From assembly GCF_012062845.1 (NCBI RefSeq), contig NZ_WWNB01000003.1:1-64000 (forward strand): DNA of 64,000 nucleotides. Direction: 5' to 3'. Position 1 is the stretch's first letter, and each line of letters begins with the position of its first letter. A program made the translations under genes and the position numbers. Below are positions 15,568-24,164 of the stretch, piece after piece. The notes beneath the pieces were generated by a model. The model was not told the origin of the DNA and made no database searches. It saw only the letters and a program-made list of their open reading frames with translations. Source of the stretch: Halomonas salinarum. GTDB lineage: Bacteria; Pseudomonadota; Gammaproteobacteria; Pseudomonadales; Halomonadaceae.

Positions 15568-17286
15568 ATGAGCGATACCGAAATAGCAGCGGAGCAGGGC
15601 CTCGTCAAGCGCCCCACCGGTATCCATGACCTAGATACAGTGACTCATGACGGGCTGCCGGCTGGCGGCGCGACGCTGGTGATCGGCGAACCCGGTTGCG
15701 GCAAGACCATTATCGGCCTCCAGATACTCGCCAGTGCCCTGGAACGAGGGGAGGGCGGTGTTTTCATGAGCTTCGAGGAATCTCGCGCACAGATATTGCG
15801 CAATGCCGATGCCTTTTGTTGGGGGCCGCAGCTTCGGGAATCATCGCGTTGCGAGATCATCGATGGCCAGCCGATGCGGCGGGCCGAGTTTTCCGGGGCC
15901 TTTGATATCGAAAGCCTTATCGCCATGTTGGACCTTTGCGTCAAGCGCGTGGCCGGAACCTGGATAGTCCTCGACGGGATCGATCAATTGCTGCGTCGCC
16001 AGCCCGACAGCCAGGTAGCCATTGATCAGATCGCCCAAATCAATGACTGGTGTATCGACAACGGCTACTCCCTGATCCTGACCGGCAAACACAGTGGGAA
16101 TGATCGCCCCCAGCCAGACCATCTCACCGGCATTGAGTTCATGCTGTCCACCATCCTCGTGCTGTCGAGCATTCTGGTGGACAAGCGCCTCAATCGGCGT
16201 TTTCGTATCGCCAAGTATCGGGGGACTCGTCATAACCCTGATGAGCTTGCCATGCTGATTGACAGCGCCGGCATTCATCTGCCCTATGCCGATACCTTCA
16301 ACGCCGAGGCAGTGCCGGCTGCCGGTAAACGCCTTGGCACTGGCATCCAGCGCCTCGACAAGTTACTCGGAGGCGGCGTTTACAGCGGCTCGATTACGCT
16401 GATTTCCGGCAAGCCCGGCACCTCCAAGACCACCCTGGGGGCGGCTTTCGTTGCGGCTGCTGCCAGACGGGGAGAGCGGGCACTTCTGATAAGCTTTGAC
16501 GAGTTCGCCCGCCAGATCGTGCGCAATGTTGCCACCGTGGGTATCGACCTGCAGACACCCATCGACAGCGGTCTTCTGAAGGTTGTTGCCCGCGCGAGCT
16601 GGGATGGCCTGGTCGAAGAGCACTACATGGCGCTACTGGGGCTGCTTGATGATTTCAAGCCAGACTGCCTGGTCATTGATCCCGCCTCGGCACTACTCAA
16701 GTCGTCGGGTGCCGAAGATGCGTTCCTTGCCCTGGAGCGCTTGATTGCCGTGACACGCACTCGCGGCATTACTACCATGCTTACCTCGCTGTCCGAGTCG
16801 GAAGAGCCTTCAAGCGAATCCAGTCTGAGTCATGCCTCGACGCTTGCCGATACCTGGATTGTGTTGAATTACCAGATTAACTTGGGCGAGCGCAATCGCT
16901 CGCTATCGGTCGTCAAGTCGCGGGGAACGGGGCACTCCAACCAGGTCCGGGAGATGCTCCTGAGCCACGAAGGCATTGATCTTGCCGATACCTATCCCTT
17001 TGGCAGCGAAGTGCTGATGGGTACGGCACGCCTGCAGAAAGAGAGTGAGGAGGCCGCGGCACGCAAGCACCGGGCCCAGGAACGGCTTCGCCAGCAGCAA
17101 CGACTGGAACGGGAAATCAGCAAGACCCGCACTATGATTCAGCATGGGCAGGAGGAGCTTCAGCGACTCCAGGAAGAACTGAGTTTCGAGCATCATGATC
17201 AGACGGCAAGCGATCAGGAAACGGACCTTCACGACAACAGCATACTGCGACACCGGGATCCAGGTCAGGGAGGACTCGACCAGTGA
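15568..17286 (+). CDS. kaiC: KaiC-like double-domain ATPase/kinase
   Basis: RecA-type ATPase of 572 residues with two KaiC domains. CI (about 12-245) has Walker A GEPGCGKT (40-47) and the catalytic pair E70/E71 (SFEES). CII (about 255-485) has a Walker A variant GKPGTSKTT (281-289) and D311/E312 where cyanobacterial KaiC has two Glu. The autophosphorylation pair is kept as S424/T425 (SHASTLADT, aligning with S431/T432 of Synechococcus KaiC). A coiled-coil tail (about 485-550, Gln/Glu/Arg-rich) replaces the KaiA-binding end. AGGAG precedes the ATG. The GTG of kaiB overlaps its stop codon. It is likely a hexameric timing or stress regulator; no kaiA is seen. Confidence 0.87.
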   Translation: MSDTEIAAEQGLVKRPTGIHDLDTVTHDGLPAGGATLVIGEPGCGKTIIGLQILASALERGEGGVFMSFEESRAQILRNADAFCWGPQLRESSRCEIIDGQPMRRAEFSGAFDIESLIAMLDLCVKRVAGTWIVLDGIDQLLRRQPDSQVAIDQIAQINDWCIDNGYSLILTGKHSGNDRPQPDHLTGIEFMLSTILVLSSILVDKRLNRRFRIAKYRGTRHNPDELAMLIDSAGIHLPYADTFNAEAVPAAGKRLGTGIQRLDKLLGGGVYSGSITLISGKPGTSKTTLGAAFVAAAARRGERALLISFDEFARQIVRNVATVGIDLQTPIDSGLLKVVARASWDGLVEEHYMALLGLLDDFKPDCLVIDPASALLKSSGAEDAFLALERLIAVTRTRGITTMLTSLSESEEPSSESSLSHASTLADTWIVLNYQINLGERNRSLSVVKSRGTGHSNQVREMLLSHEGIDLADTYPFGSEVLMGTARLQKESEEAAARKHRAQERLRQQQRLEREISKTRTMIQHGQEELQRLQEELSFEHHDQTASDQETDLHDNSILRHRDPGQGGLDQ

Positions 17287-17585
17287 ATAAGCCACTTGCC
17301 GACGATAACCAGCAAAACGAGAGTTCGCTTGTCCTTTTCCTTGCTGGCGATGCGCCGCGTTCCCGACGAGCCCACCGCAACCTGTCAGCGGCGCTCGCAG
17401 CAACCTGCCCCGATCTTGCGCCAGTGCACGAGATCGATCTTCTGCGAGAACCGCAACAGGCCATCGATTTTGGCATCTTCGCCACCCCTGCACTGTTGCA
17501 CATTGATGCGGAAGGGAATCGTCGATTGCTCTATGGCGACCTCTCCGATGAAGGCCGTCTGACAGATTTTATTTCGGTGCTCTGA
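17283..17585 (+). CDS. kaiB: KaiB-like protein
   Basis: Thioredoxin-like protein of 100 residues, the usual KaiB size. It has the KaiB core pattern: LVLFLAGDAPRSRRAHRNL at the N-terminus, a DLLREPQQA segment, then ATPALLHI and GDLSDEGRL, matching ATPTL and GDLSDRE of cyanobacterial KaiB. Cys residues of thioredoxin are absent, as expected. The start is a GTG that overlaps the kaiC stop (GTGA). KaiB of model systems switches fold and binds KaiC; here the same partner is adjacent. It is the last gene of the operon, followed by a hairpin. Confidence 0.82.
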   Translation: MNKPLADDNQQNESSLVLFLAGDAPRSRRAHRNLSAALAATCPDLAPVHEIDLLREPQQAIDFGIFATPALLHIDAEGNRRLLYGDLSDEGRLTDFISVL

Positions 17586-17617
17586 TACTGATGTAGGCCA
17601 TGGAAACGAACATTTAA

Positions 17618-17638
17618 GCTGGCAGCAGCGCTGCCAGC
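17618..17638. terminator. hairpin between kaiB and the alcohol dehydrogenase gene
   Basis: GCTGGCAGC and GCTGCCAGC pair perfectly over 9 bases with a 3-base loop. It lies between the convergent kaiB and alcohol dehydrogenase genes and could end transcription from both sides, though the T run is short. Confidence 0.55.
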
Positions 17639-17665
17639 GTTTAGAACATCATGGCTCATCACCCT

Positions 17666-18697
17666 TCACTCTACGGTCAGCAGCATCTTGATGGCGTGCT
17701 CCTTCGCCGCTTCGCTGAAGATATCGTAGGCTTTCTCGATTTCGTTGAGCTTGAAACGATGCGTCACCAGACCGGCTGGTTCGACGCCGCCACTCTCGAC
17801 AACCCGCATCAGTACCGGAATGGTGTCGGTGTTCACCAGGCCTGTCCTGAGGGTGATGTTTTTGATCCACAGATCCTGTAGCTGGAAATCGACGCTCTTG
17901 CCATGCACGCCGATATTGGCGATGTGGCCGCCTGGGCGAACAATGCGCTGACAGATATCGAAGGTTTCCGGGATACCCACTGCTTCCATGGCGACGTCCA
18001 CGCCTTCGCCACCGGTCAGCTTGTCGATGGCCTCCAGCGGGTCTTGAGCAATGGTGTCGGTAGCGCCTAGTTGCTTGGCCATCTTCAGGCGGTTCTCGTC
18101 CGGGTCAATCATGATGATCTGCGCCGGAGAATAGAAGCGTGAGGTCATCAGTGCCGCCAGGCCGATGGGGCCGGCACCGACAATGGCCACACTATCACCC
18201 AGCTTAACTTCGCCATTCAGCGCGCCGATCTCGTGCCCGGTGGGAAGGATGTCGCTGAGCATGACGGCCGCGGCACGATCCATCTCTTCAGGTAGCGGAT
18301 AGAGGCTGTTATCAGCGTGCGGGATCCGTACATATTCGGCCTGGGTGCCGTCGATCAGGTGGCCGAGTATCCAGCCACCGTCGCGACAGTGAGCGTACAC
18401 CCCTCGCTTGCAGTAGTCGCAGCGACCGCATGAGGTGATGCAGGAGATCAATACTTCGTCGCCCACACGAAGGTTGCTCACGCCTTCGCCTATTTCCTCG
18501 ACCACTCCGACGCCTTCATGACCCAGAATGCGTCCAGACTCCACGGCGGGCACGTCGCCCTTAAGGATATGCAGATCGGTACCACAGATAGTGGTATGGG
18601 TGATGCGTATCACGGCATCCGTGGGTTCTTGAAGCGTTGGTCGCGGCCTTTCTTCCCAGTTGCGTTTTCCGGGGCCATTGAATACCAATGCCTTCAT
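17666..18697 (-). CDS. zinc-dependent alcohol dehydrogenase
   Basis: Medium-chain, zinc-dependent NAD(P)-linked dehydrogenase of 343 residues. The catalytic zinc site is seen as C in TTICGTDLH with GHEGVG, and the structural zinc cluster as CGRCDYCKRGVYAHC (four Cys). The nucleotide fold has VAIVGAGPIGLAAL and D in IMIDPDENR. I chose the ATG at 18697 because AAGGAGG precedes it. Substrate is unknown; relatives act on small primary or secondary alcohols and aldehydes. It stands alone on the minus strand. Confidence 0.85.
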   Translation of the reverse strand: MKALVFNGPGKRNWEERPRPTLQEPTDAVIRITHTTICGTDLHILKGDVPAVESGRILGHEGVGVVEEIGEGVSNLRVGDEVLISCITSCGRCDYCKRGVYAHCRDGGWILGHLIDGTQAEYVRIPHADNSLYPLPEEMDRAAAVMLSDILPTGHEIGALNGEVKLGDSVAIVGAGPIGLAALMTSRFYSPAQIIMIDPDENRLKMAKQLGATDTIAQDPLEAIDKLTGGEGVDVAMEAVGIPETFDICQRIVRPGGHIANIGVHGKSVDFQLQDLWIKNITLRTGLVNTDTIPVLMRVVESGGVEPAGLVTHRFKLNEIEKAYDIFSEAAKEHAIKMLLTVE

Positions 18698-18950
18698 GAA
18701 GCGTCCTCCTTGATGAAAAGCAGCCGAGTTCAACGGTTGCCAGATAATTGCTGTCTAGGATGGCCTGATGTGTCCATGGTCGCATTGATACACATCAAGG
18801 CAACCGCATAAGTGAAGGGGCTATAAACGTGAGGCCAGCCTCTTCGTCTCCAAGGTTAAGCGGATGATGAGTGAATGCAGTGTCTCAGCGCGAGAGACGG
18901 CGATAGGCTGTATGATCGCACCATGATATAGCCGGCTCGATGGGGGCCCC
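18698..18950. other. divergent promoter region
   Basis: This region separates the minus-strand dehydrogenase from the plus-strand RND operon. No gene is visible. I could not define an operator. Confidence 0.35.
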
Positions 18951-20252
18951 GTGTTGAAGCGAATCATTCCCTTGCTGATCCTCGCGCTGGGAGGGTTGGT
19001 ATTTCTGTATCTCAAAATGACGGCGCCGGCTCCGGTCGAGGTAACCGCTGAAGAACGTAGCTGGCGCGTGGCATCAATGCCCGTGAAGCTGGGTGAACAT
19101 CGCCCTGTCGTGCCGCTTTATGGAAACGTGGTGGCACCCGACTTGATTACCGTGACCGCGCCTCTTTCGGGGCGGATCGCTTCGCGCCCGGTGCACGACG
19201 GGCAGCGTGTGGCGGAGGGGGAATTACTGGTGGCCCTCGATGAGGCCGATGTCCAGCCGCCGCTGACACAGGCCCGCGCCGAGGTCGCAGACCTTAAGGC
19301 GCAGATCGAGAGCGAGAGCATCCGCTATGCCAATGATCAGCAGGCCCTGTCGCGTGAGCAGGCGATACTCGGCAACGCGCAGCGCCGACTAGAGCGTGCG
19401 CGTTCGCTGGCCTCTCGCAACCTGCTTTCCCAGTCCGAGCTTGATGATGCCCGTGAAGGGGAAGATCAAGCTCAGCTGACCATCACCCACCGTCAGCGTG
19501 CTCTAGCCGAGCATCCGACGCGTCTTGATCGCCTCGAGGCCCAGCTCGACCGAGCGCAGGCGGGCCTTGATGCCGCAAAGCGAGATGCCGAACGTAGCCG
19601 TGTGATGGCCCCCTTCGATGGTGTGATAACCCGTGTTGAGGTGGCACCTGGTGATCGTGTTGCCAGTGGCGTGGCCTTGTTGAGTGTCTACCCCGTGACC
19701 GGGCTTGATCTAAGAGCGCGGGTGCCTAATCGGTATCAGGACGAGATAGTGATGGCGCTGCGAGACGGGCTGTCGCTTCGTGCGCAAGTGCCTGAGCGAG
19801 AGATAGAATTGCGCCTGGAACGCTTGGCCGGCGAGGGCGACCCCGCCGGTACCGAGGCGATCCTTTCGATTGTTGCAGATCCAACGGTTGCCAGCGGGGG
19901 CGGTCAGGTACGTCCCGGTAGCATGCTATCCGTGCTGCTCGAGTTGCCTCCGGTTGCGGATACGCTGGCTGTCCCCTACAGCAGCCTATACGGCAACGAT
20001 ACGCTTTATCTCATCGATGAAAATCGGCTCGAACGACTGAGCGTCAGGGTTCTGGGCGAGACGGTTGTGCCTGACTCAGTGTCGGGTCAAACACAGGCGA
20101 GCGCGGGGGAGCGTTGGCTACTGGTGCAAGGGGCAGATCTGGCGACGGGCCAGCGCGTGGTGACAACCCATCTGCCTAACGCTGTCGATGGTTTGCTGGT
20201 CGATGATGGCAAGGCGTTGGACGCGAGCGGCGGTGAGGAGGTCTCGCCTTGA
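18951..20252 (+). CDS. RND efflux periplasmic adaptor (membrane fusion protein)
   Basis: Adaptor subunit of 433 residues linking an RND pump to an outer-membrane channel. It has one N-terminal membrane anchor (about 4-22), no lipobox, a biotinyl-lipoyl-like half motif (APLSGRIASRPVHDGQRVAEGELLVALDE region near 75), a long coiled-coil hairpin (about 105-205), the matching second half (VMAPFDGVITRVEVAPGDRV near 220) and a beta-barrel. Start is GTG with GGGGG upstream. It overlaps the permease gene by 4 bases. No TolC-like gene is adjacent, so the channel is probably encoded elsewhere. Substrate is unknown. Confidence 0.85.
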   Translation: MLKRIIPLLILALGGLVFLYLKMTAPAPVEVTAEERSWRVASMPVKLGEHRPVVPLYGNVVAPDLITVTAPLSGRIASRPVHDGQRVAEGELLVALDEADVQPPLTQARAEVADLKAQIESESIRYANDQQALSREQAILGNAQRRLERARSLASRNLLSQSELDDAREGEDQAQLTITHRQRALAEHPTRLDRLEAQLDRAQAGLDAAKRDAERSRVMAPFDGVITRVEVAPGDRVASGVALLSVYPVTGLDLRARVPNRYQDEIVMALRDGLSLRAQVPEREIELRLERLAGEGDPAGTEAILSIVADPTVASGGGQVRPGSMLSVLLELPPVADTLAVPYSSLYGNDTLYLIDENRLERLSVRVLGETVVPDSVSGQTQASAGERWLLVQGADLATGQRVVTTHLPNAVDGLLVDDGKALDASGGEEVSP

Positions 20253-23200
20253 GTGAGCGTCGCGGCATCATCGGTTTCTTCGTCCACCACAAGGTGGCAG
20301 CCAATCTCATCATGCTGATGATGCTACTTGGCGGTTCGCTGGCCCTGTTGCGCATGAACATTCAGTTCTTCCCGACGTTTGAGTTGGACGTGGTCAGCGT
20401 GCGGGTCGTCTGGAGCGGTGCATCTGCGGAAGACGTCGAGGAAGGCATCACCGTTCCGCTTGAGCAGCGGATCAAGAGTGTGGATGGCCTCAAGCGCATG
20501 ACGTCGACCTCGGCTCAGGGGATCTCGAGTCTGACGCTCGAGTTCAACGAAGGCGTTGATCCCATCATTGCGCTGGATGATGTCAGTCAGCAGGTCGATG
20601 AGTTCACCAATCTGCCCGACGATGCCGAAGAGCCTCAGGTGATTCGGGTCGCCCGTTATGATCCGATCGCCAGGCTGTTGATACACGGCGATCTGGCGCC
20701 GGCGGAACTGCGCCGGCTCGCCCATCGCTTTGAGAACGAGTTGCTGCAAGCCGGTATCGACCGATTGCAAATCAATGGCTTGCCTGAGCAACAGATCAGT
20801 ATCGAGGTGCCCGCCGAGCGACTCATGGCCCTGGGACTTAGTCTCGATCAGATCGCTGATCGCGTGCAGGGCCTGTCCCGTGATCTGCCCGCGGGTCTCA
20901 TGGGGCAACAGGACAGTACCCGAGAGTTGAGGTCGGTTGAGCAGCGACGTGACCCCCAGGCATTTGCCGAACTCCCTGTCATTGCCAATCAACAGACACT
21001 GCTGCGCCTGGGCGATATTGCCACGCTTCGCCAGGAGCCTCAGGACGGGCAAACCACGCTGACGCGGTCGGGTTCGCGAGCGGTCGAGCTGTTGCTGCAG
21101 CGTGCCGAGAACGGTAACTCCCTGGAAGCGGCTCAGCTACTCGAAGAGTGGTTGGCAAAGACCCGACCGACCCTGCCACCGTCAGTTACCCTTGAGACCT
21201 ATGATGAGAGCTGGCAGTTGATCGACGACCGCATCTCTCTGCTGGTCGGCAATGGGTTGGGCGGTCTGTTGCTGGTGATGGTGCTTTTGTATTTGTTTCT
21301 GCCCGGTCGGGTGGCCTTGTGGGTCGCTATCGGCATTCCGACCGCCTTTCTTGCGGCATTGGCCGTGCTGTGGGGGATCGGCGGGTCGATCAACATGATA
21401 TCGCTGTTTGCGCTGATCATGGCGCTGGGGGTCATCGTCGATGATGCCATTGTGGTCGGTGAGGATGCCGATGCGCATTACCGGCTCGGCGAGGCCTCTC
21501 ATCTCGCCTCGGAGGGGGCGGCAAAGCGAATGGTCTGGCCGGTGCTGGCCTCGTCCTTGACCACTGTGGCGGCCTTCATGCCGTTGTTGGTTGTCGGTGG
21601 CGTGATCGGCAACATTCTGGTCGATATTCCTGTGGTGATGATCTGCGTGCTGGTGGCCTCATTGATTGAGTGCTTCATCGTGCTGCCGGCGCATTTGCGC
21701 CATGCCTTCCAGCCGGCCCCTGTGGGTCGTCGGCCACATCCCGTCACGCGATTGCGTGAGCGCTTCGATAAAGGCTTCGAACGCTTCCGTGAAGGGCCTT
21801 TTCGCGCCTTCTCTGTCCTGACCTTGCGCTACCGTGCGGGCACTATTGCGTCGGGGGTGGCCTTGGTGCTTGTCACGGTGGGCCTCTTGGCCGGCGGCCG
21901 GATTAGCTTCGAATTCTTCCCGACGCCGGAATCCAGCATTCTCTATGCCAATGCCAGCTTCGTCTCAGGGACTGAGCGAGAACGCGTGGATCGTTTCATG
22001 GCTCATCTGGAAGAGACGCTGGACGAGACCGAACAGAGCTTTGATCAGCCGCTGGTCTTGCATGCCGTAACGCTACACGGCAGTAGTCTCGATGATGGTG
22101 GCGGTAGTCGCACAGGAGATCAGGTCGGCGCGATGCGCCTTGAGCTCGTGTCTCCGGATGTCCGCGAGGTACGCAATAGCCAGTTCATTGCCACCTGGCG
22201 TAAGCGCATTGAGCTTCCGCCAGGGCTGGATAACTTGAGTATCAGTGAACGACGCGCGGGGCCGCCGGGGGAAGATGTCAATATTCGCCTGACCGGCAAC
22301 GATGCGACGGAGCTCAAGCAGGCGGCCACCTCGCTTGCCGCATCGCTAGGCAACCTGCCCGGTGTCCTCGATACCAACGACGACATGCCGTGGGGGCGTG
22401 AGCAACTGATCTATTCATTGAGTCCTCGAGGTGAGGCACTGGGACTGACCACGGCGTCACTGGGGCGCCAGCTTCGCGCGGCCTTCGACGGCCGCCTGGT
22501 GCAGAAATTTCAGGATGGTGCCGATGAGATCGAGGTGAGGGTCTTGCTGCCCCGGGCGCAGCGTGAGCAGTTGAGTAGCTTATCTCAGCTGACGATCCGC
22601 CTCGATGATGGACGCTTCGTGCCCCTCCAGCAGGTGATGGATATGTCGTACCGTCAGGGTTTCGAGGCGCTGCGGCATGCCGATGGTCAGCTTGCAGTCG
22701 AAGTGACCGCGGTTCTCAACCAGGCTGTCACCTCAAGCGACAAGGTGCTCGCAAGCCTCGAAGCCCAGGTATTACCTCAGCTGGCGCAGGAGCATCGTCT
22801 TCGTTACAGCTTCGAGGGTCGCTCCGCGGATCAGCGCGATACGCTCGGTGATATGCGTACCGGCCTGGTCATGGGGCTGGGGCTGATGTTCGTGGTGCTG
22901 GCCTGGGTGTTTGCCTCCTGGAGCCTGCCACTCATCGTGATGGCGATCATTCCTTTTGCGCTGGTGGGAGCGCTGCTGGGGCACTGGGCGCTGGGCATCG
23001 ATCTCACGATTCTATCGTTGTTCGGGCTGTTTGGCCTTTCCGGCATTGTGGTCAATAGCGCCATTATTCTGGTGAGCTTCTACCGCCAGCAGCGAGACAA
23101 GGGCCTGGATATCAATGCGGCATTGGTAGAGGCCGCTGTGCAGCGGGTGAGGGCGGTACTGCTGACGTCGCTGACCACCATCGGTGGCCTGTTGCCCCTG

Positions 23201-23353
23201 CTCTTCGAGACCTCTCTGCAGGCACAATTTCTGATTCCCATGGCGGTGTCCATCGCCTTCGGTTTGGGCTTCTCGACGCTGCTGGTGCTGGCGGTGGTTC
23301 CGGCCTTGCTCTCCTATCTTGAACATTGGCGCGCGGCAATCGCTTCAACATGA
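20249..23353 (+). CDS. RND efflux permease
   Basis: Inner-membrane proton-driven pump of 1034 residues, the usual RND length. It has the expected plan: a first membrane helix (about 12-30), a large periplasmic loop, six helices (about 330-480), a second loop and five to six final helices (about 870-1025). ALGVIVDDAIVVGED in TM4 carries the conserved Asp pair of proton relay. It resembles the AcrB/MdtB/HAE-1 class more than metal-exporting CusA. The TTG start overlaps the adaptor stop codon and has GAGGAGG upstream. A TetR-type gene (acuR) follows but belongs with acuI. Confidence 0.88.
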   Translation: MSERRGIIGFFVHHKVAANLIMLMMLLGGSLALLRMNIQFFPTFELDVVSVRVVWSGASAEDVEEGITVPLEQRIKSVDGLKRMTSTSAQGISSLTLEFNEGVDPIIALDDVSQQVDEFTNLPDDAEEPQVIRVARYDPIARLLIHGDLAPAELRRLAHRFENELLQAGIDRLQINGLPEQQISIEVPAERLMALGLSLDQIADRVQGLSRDLPAGLMGQQDSTRELRSVEQRRDPQAFAELPVIANQQTLLRLGDIATLRQEPQDGQTTLTRSGSRAVELLLQRAENGNSLEAAQLLEEWLAKTRPTLPPSVTLETYDESWQLIDDRISLLVGNGLGGLLLVMVLLYLFLPGRVALWVAIGIPTAFLAALAVLWGIGGSINMISLFALIMALGVIVDDAIVVGEDADAHYRLGEASHLASEGAAKRMVWPVLASSLTTVAAFMPLLVVGGVIGNILVDIPVVMICVLVASLIECFIVLPAHLRHAFQPAPVGRRPHPVTRLRERFDKGFERFREGPFRAFSVLTLRYRAGTIASGVALVLVTVGLLAGGRISFEFFPTPESSILYANASFVSGTERERVDRFMAHLEETLDETEQSFDQPLVLHAVTLHGSSLDDGGGSRTGDQVGAMRLELVSPDVREVRNSQFIATWRKRIELPPGLDNLSISERRAGPPGEDVNIRLTGNDATELKQAATSLAASLGNLPGVLDTNDDMPWGREQLIYSLSPRGEALGLTTASLGRQLRAAFDGRLVQKFQDGADEIEVRVLLPRAQREQLSSLSQLTIRLDDGRFVPLQQVMDMSYRQGFEALRHADGQLAVEVTAVLNQAVTSSDKVLASLEAQVLPQLAQEHRLRYSFEGRSADQRDTLGDMRTGLVMGLGLMFVVLAWVFASWSLPLIVMAIIPFALVGALLGHWALGIDLTILSLFGLFGLSGIVVNSAIILVSFYRQQRDKGLDINAALVEAAVQRVRAVLLTSLTTIGGLLPLLFETSLQAQFLIPMAVSIAFGLGFSTLLVLAVVPALLSYLEHWRAAIAST

Positions 23354-23434
23354 GCACATACGTCGCCTCCCATGGCATGAGCCGCAGTTGAGATAAGCCG
23401 ATTGCGGCCCTGGGAATGACTAGCTTGTGATTCA

Positions 23435-23449
23435 TAGACGACTGGTCTA
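23435..23449. promoter_or_regulatory. probable AcuR operator upstream of acuR
   Basis: TAGACGACTGGTCTA is an inverted repeat (TAGAC..GTCTA) 11 bases before the acuR start. The same arms occur upstream of acuI. This fits autorepression by a TetR-type protein. Confidence 0.65.
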
Positions 23450-23460
23450 AATTGTTTTCT

Positions 23461-24102
23461 ATGACAGATACTCCAACCATTCGCCGTCGAGGAAGACCGC
23501 CCAACGTTGCGCGGGAGAACCCGGATACCAGGGCAGCTCTCATCCGTAGTGGCCTGGAAGTGCTCACCGAGCAGGGTTTCAGAGCGGCCGGGATCGACGG
23601 TATTCTCAAGCGTATAGGCGTGCCCAAAGGCTCCTTCTATCATTACTTCACGAGCAAGGAGGCGTTCGGGCGTGCCGTACTTGAGCAGTATGCCGCCTAT
23701 TTCGCCCGCAAACTCGACCATTACTTGCTTGATGAGACGTTGCCGCCGTTGTCACGTATCGAGGCGTTTGCCACTGATGCCAAGAAGGGCATGGCCCGTC
23801 ATGGTTTCCAGCGGGGCTGTCTGGTGGGCAACCTGGGTCAAGAAGTTGGCCTTTTACCGGAAAGCTATCGCGCCGCGCTCGAGCAGGTGCTGGCGGACTG
23901 GCAGCAGCGGCTCGCACAATGCCTGGTCGAGGCGCAAACCCTAGGTGTGCTGAGCCCAGACGCGGATTGTGACGCCTTGGCCGACTATTTCTGGATCGGT
24001 TGGGAAGGGGCCGTCATGCGTGCCAAGCTGCAAGAGTCGCCTAACCCCCTTGATACCTTTGTGACTGCCTATCTGGCAGGTCTACCTCGCCGACGAGAAT
24101 AA
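23461..24102 (+). CDS. acuR: TetR-family repressor AcuR
   Basis: Transcriptional repressor of 213 residues. The N-terminal TetR HTH (about 22-70) includes GIDGILKRIGVPKGSFYHYF, with the recognition helix in PKGSFYHYF. The ligand domain carries MARHGFQRGCLVGNLGQEVG, a stretch I recognise from AcuR of Rhodobacter, which releases DNA on binding acrylate. ATG 23461 is chosen; the TTG at 23452 is less likely. Operators lie upstream of this gene and of acuI. The next gene is the expected partner acuI on the same strand. Confidence 0.82.
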   Translation: MTDTPTIRRRGRPPNVARENPDTRAALIRSGLEVLTEQGFRAAGIDGILKRIGVPKGSFYHYFTSKEAFGRAVLEQYAAYFARKLDHYLLDETLPPLSRIEAFATDAKKGMARHGFQRGCLVGNLGQEVGLLPESYRAALEQVLADWQQRLAQCLVEAQTLGVLSPDADCDALADYFWIGWEGAVMRAKLQESPNPLDTFVTAYLAGLPRRRE

Positions 24103-24136
24103 GCCGGCGTCATAGAGAAAGTTTTTTTATCCAATA

Positions 24137-24153
24137 TTAGACGATCGGTCTAA
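24137..24153. promoter_or_regulatory. probable AcuR operator upstream of acuI
   Basis: TTAGACGATCGGTCTAA is an inverted repeat with arms TTAGAC and GTCTAA, ending 11 bases before the acuI start and just ahead of its ribosome-binding site. It matches the site before acuR. Bound repressor here would block transcription or its start. Confidence 0.7.
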
Positions 24154-24164
24154 AAGGAGGAGTG

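Noticed and set aside
20324-21052. 242-codon minus-strand frame inside the RND permease gene
   Set aside because: Antisense to a clear RND gene; no motif or ribosome-binding site seen.
23112-23721. minus-strand frames opposite the RND end and acuR
   Set aside because: Antisense to supported genes and rich in Arg/Pro/Ser without motifs.
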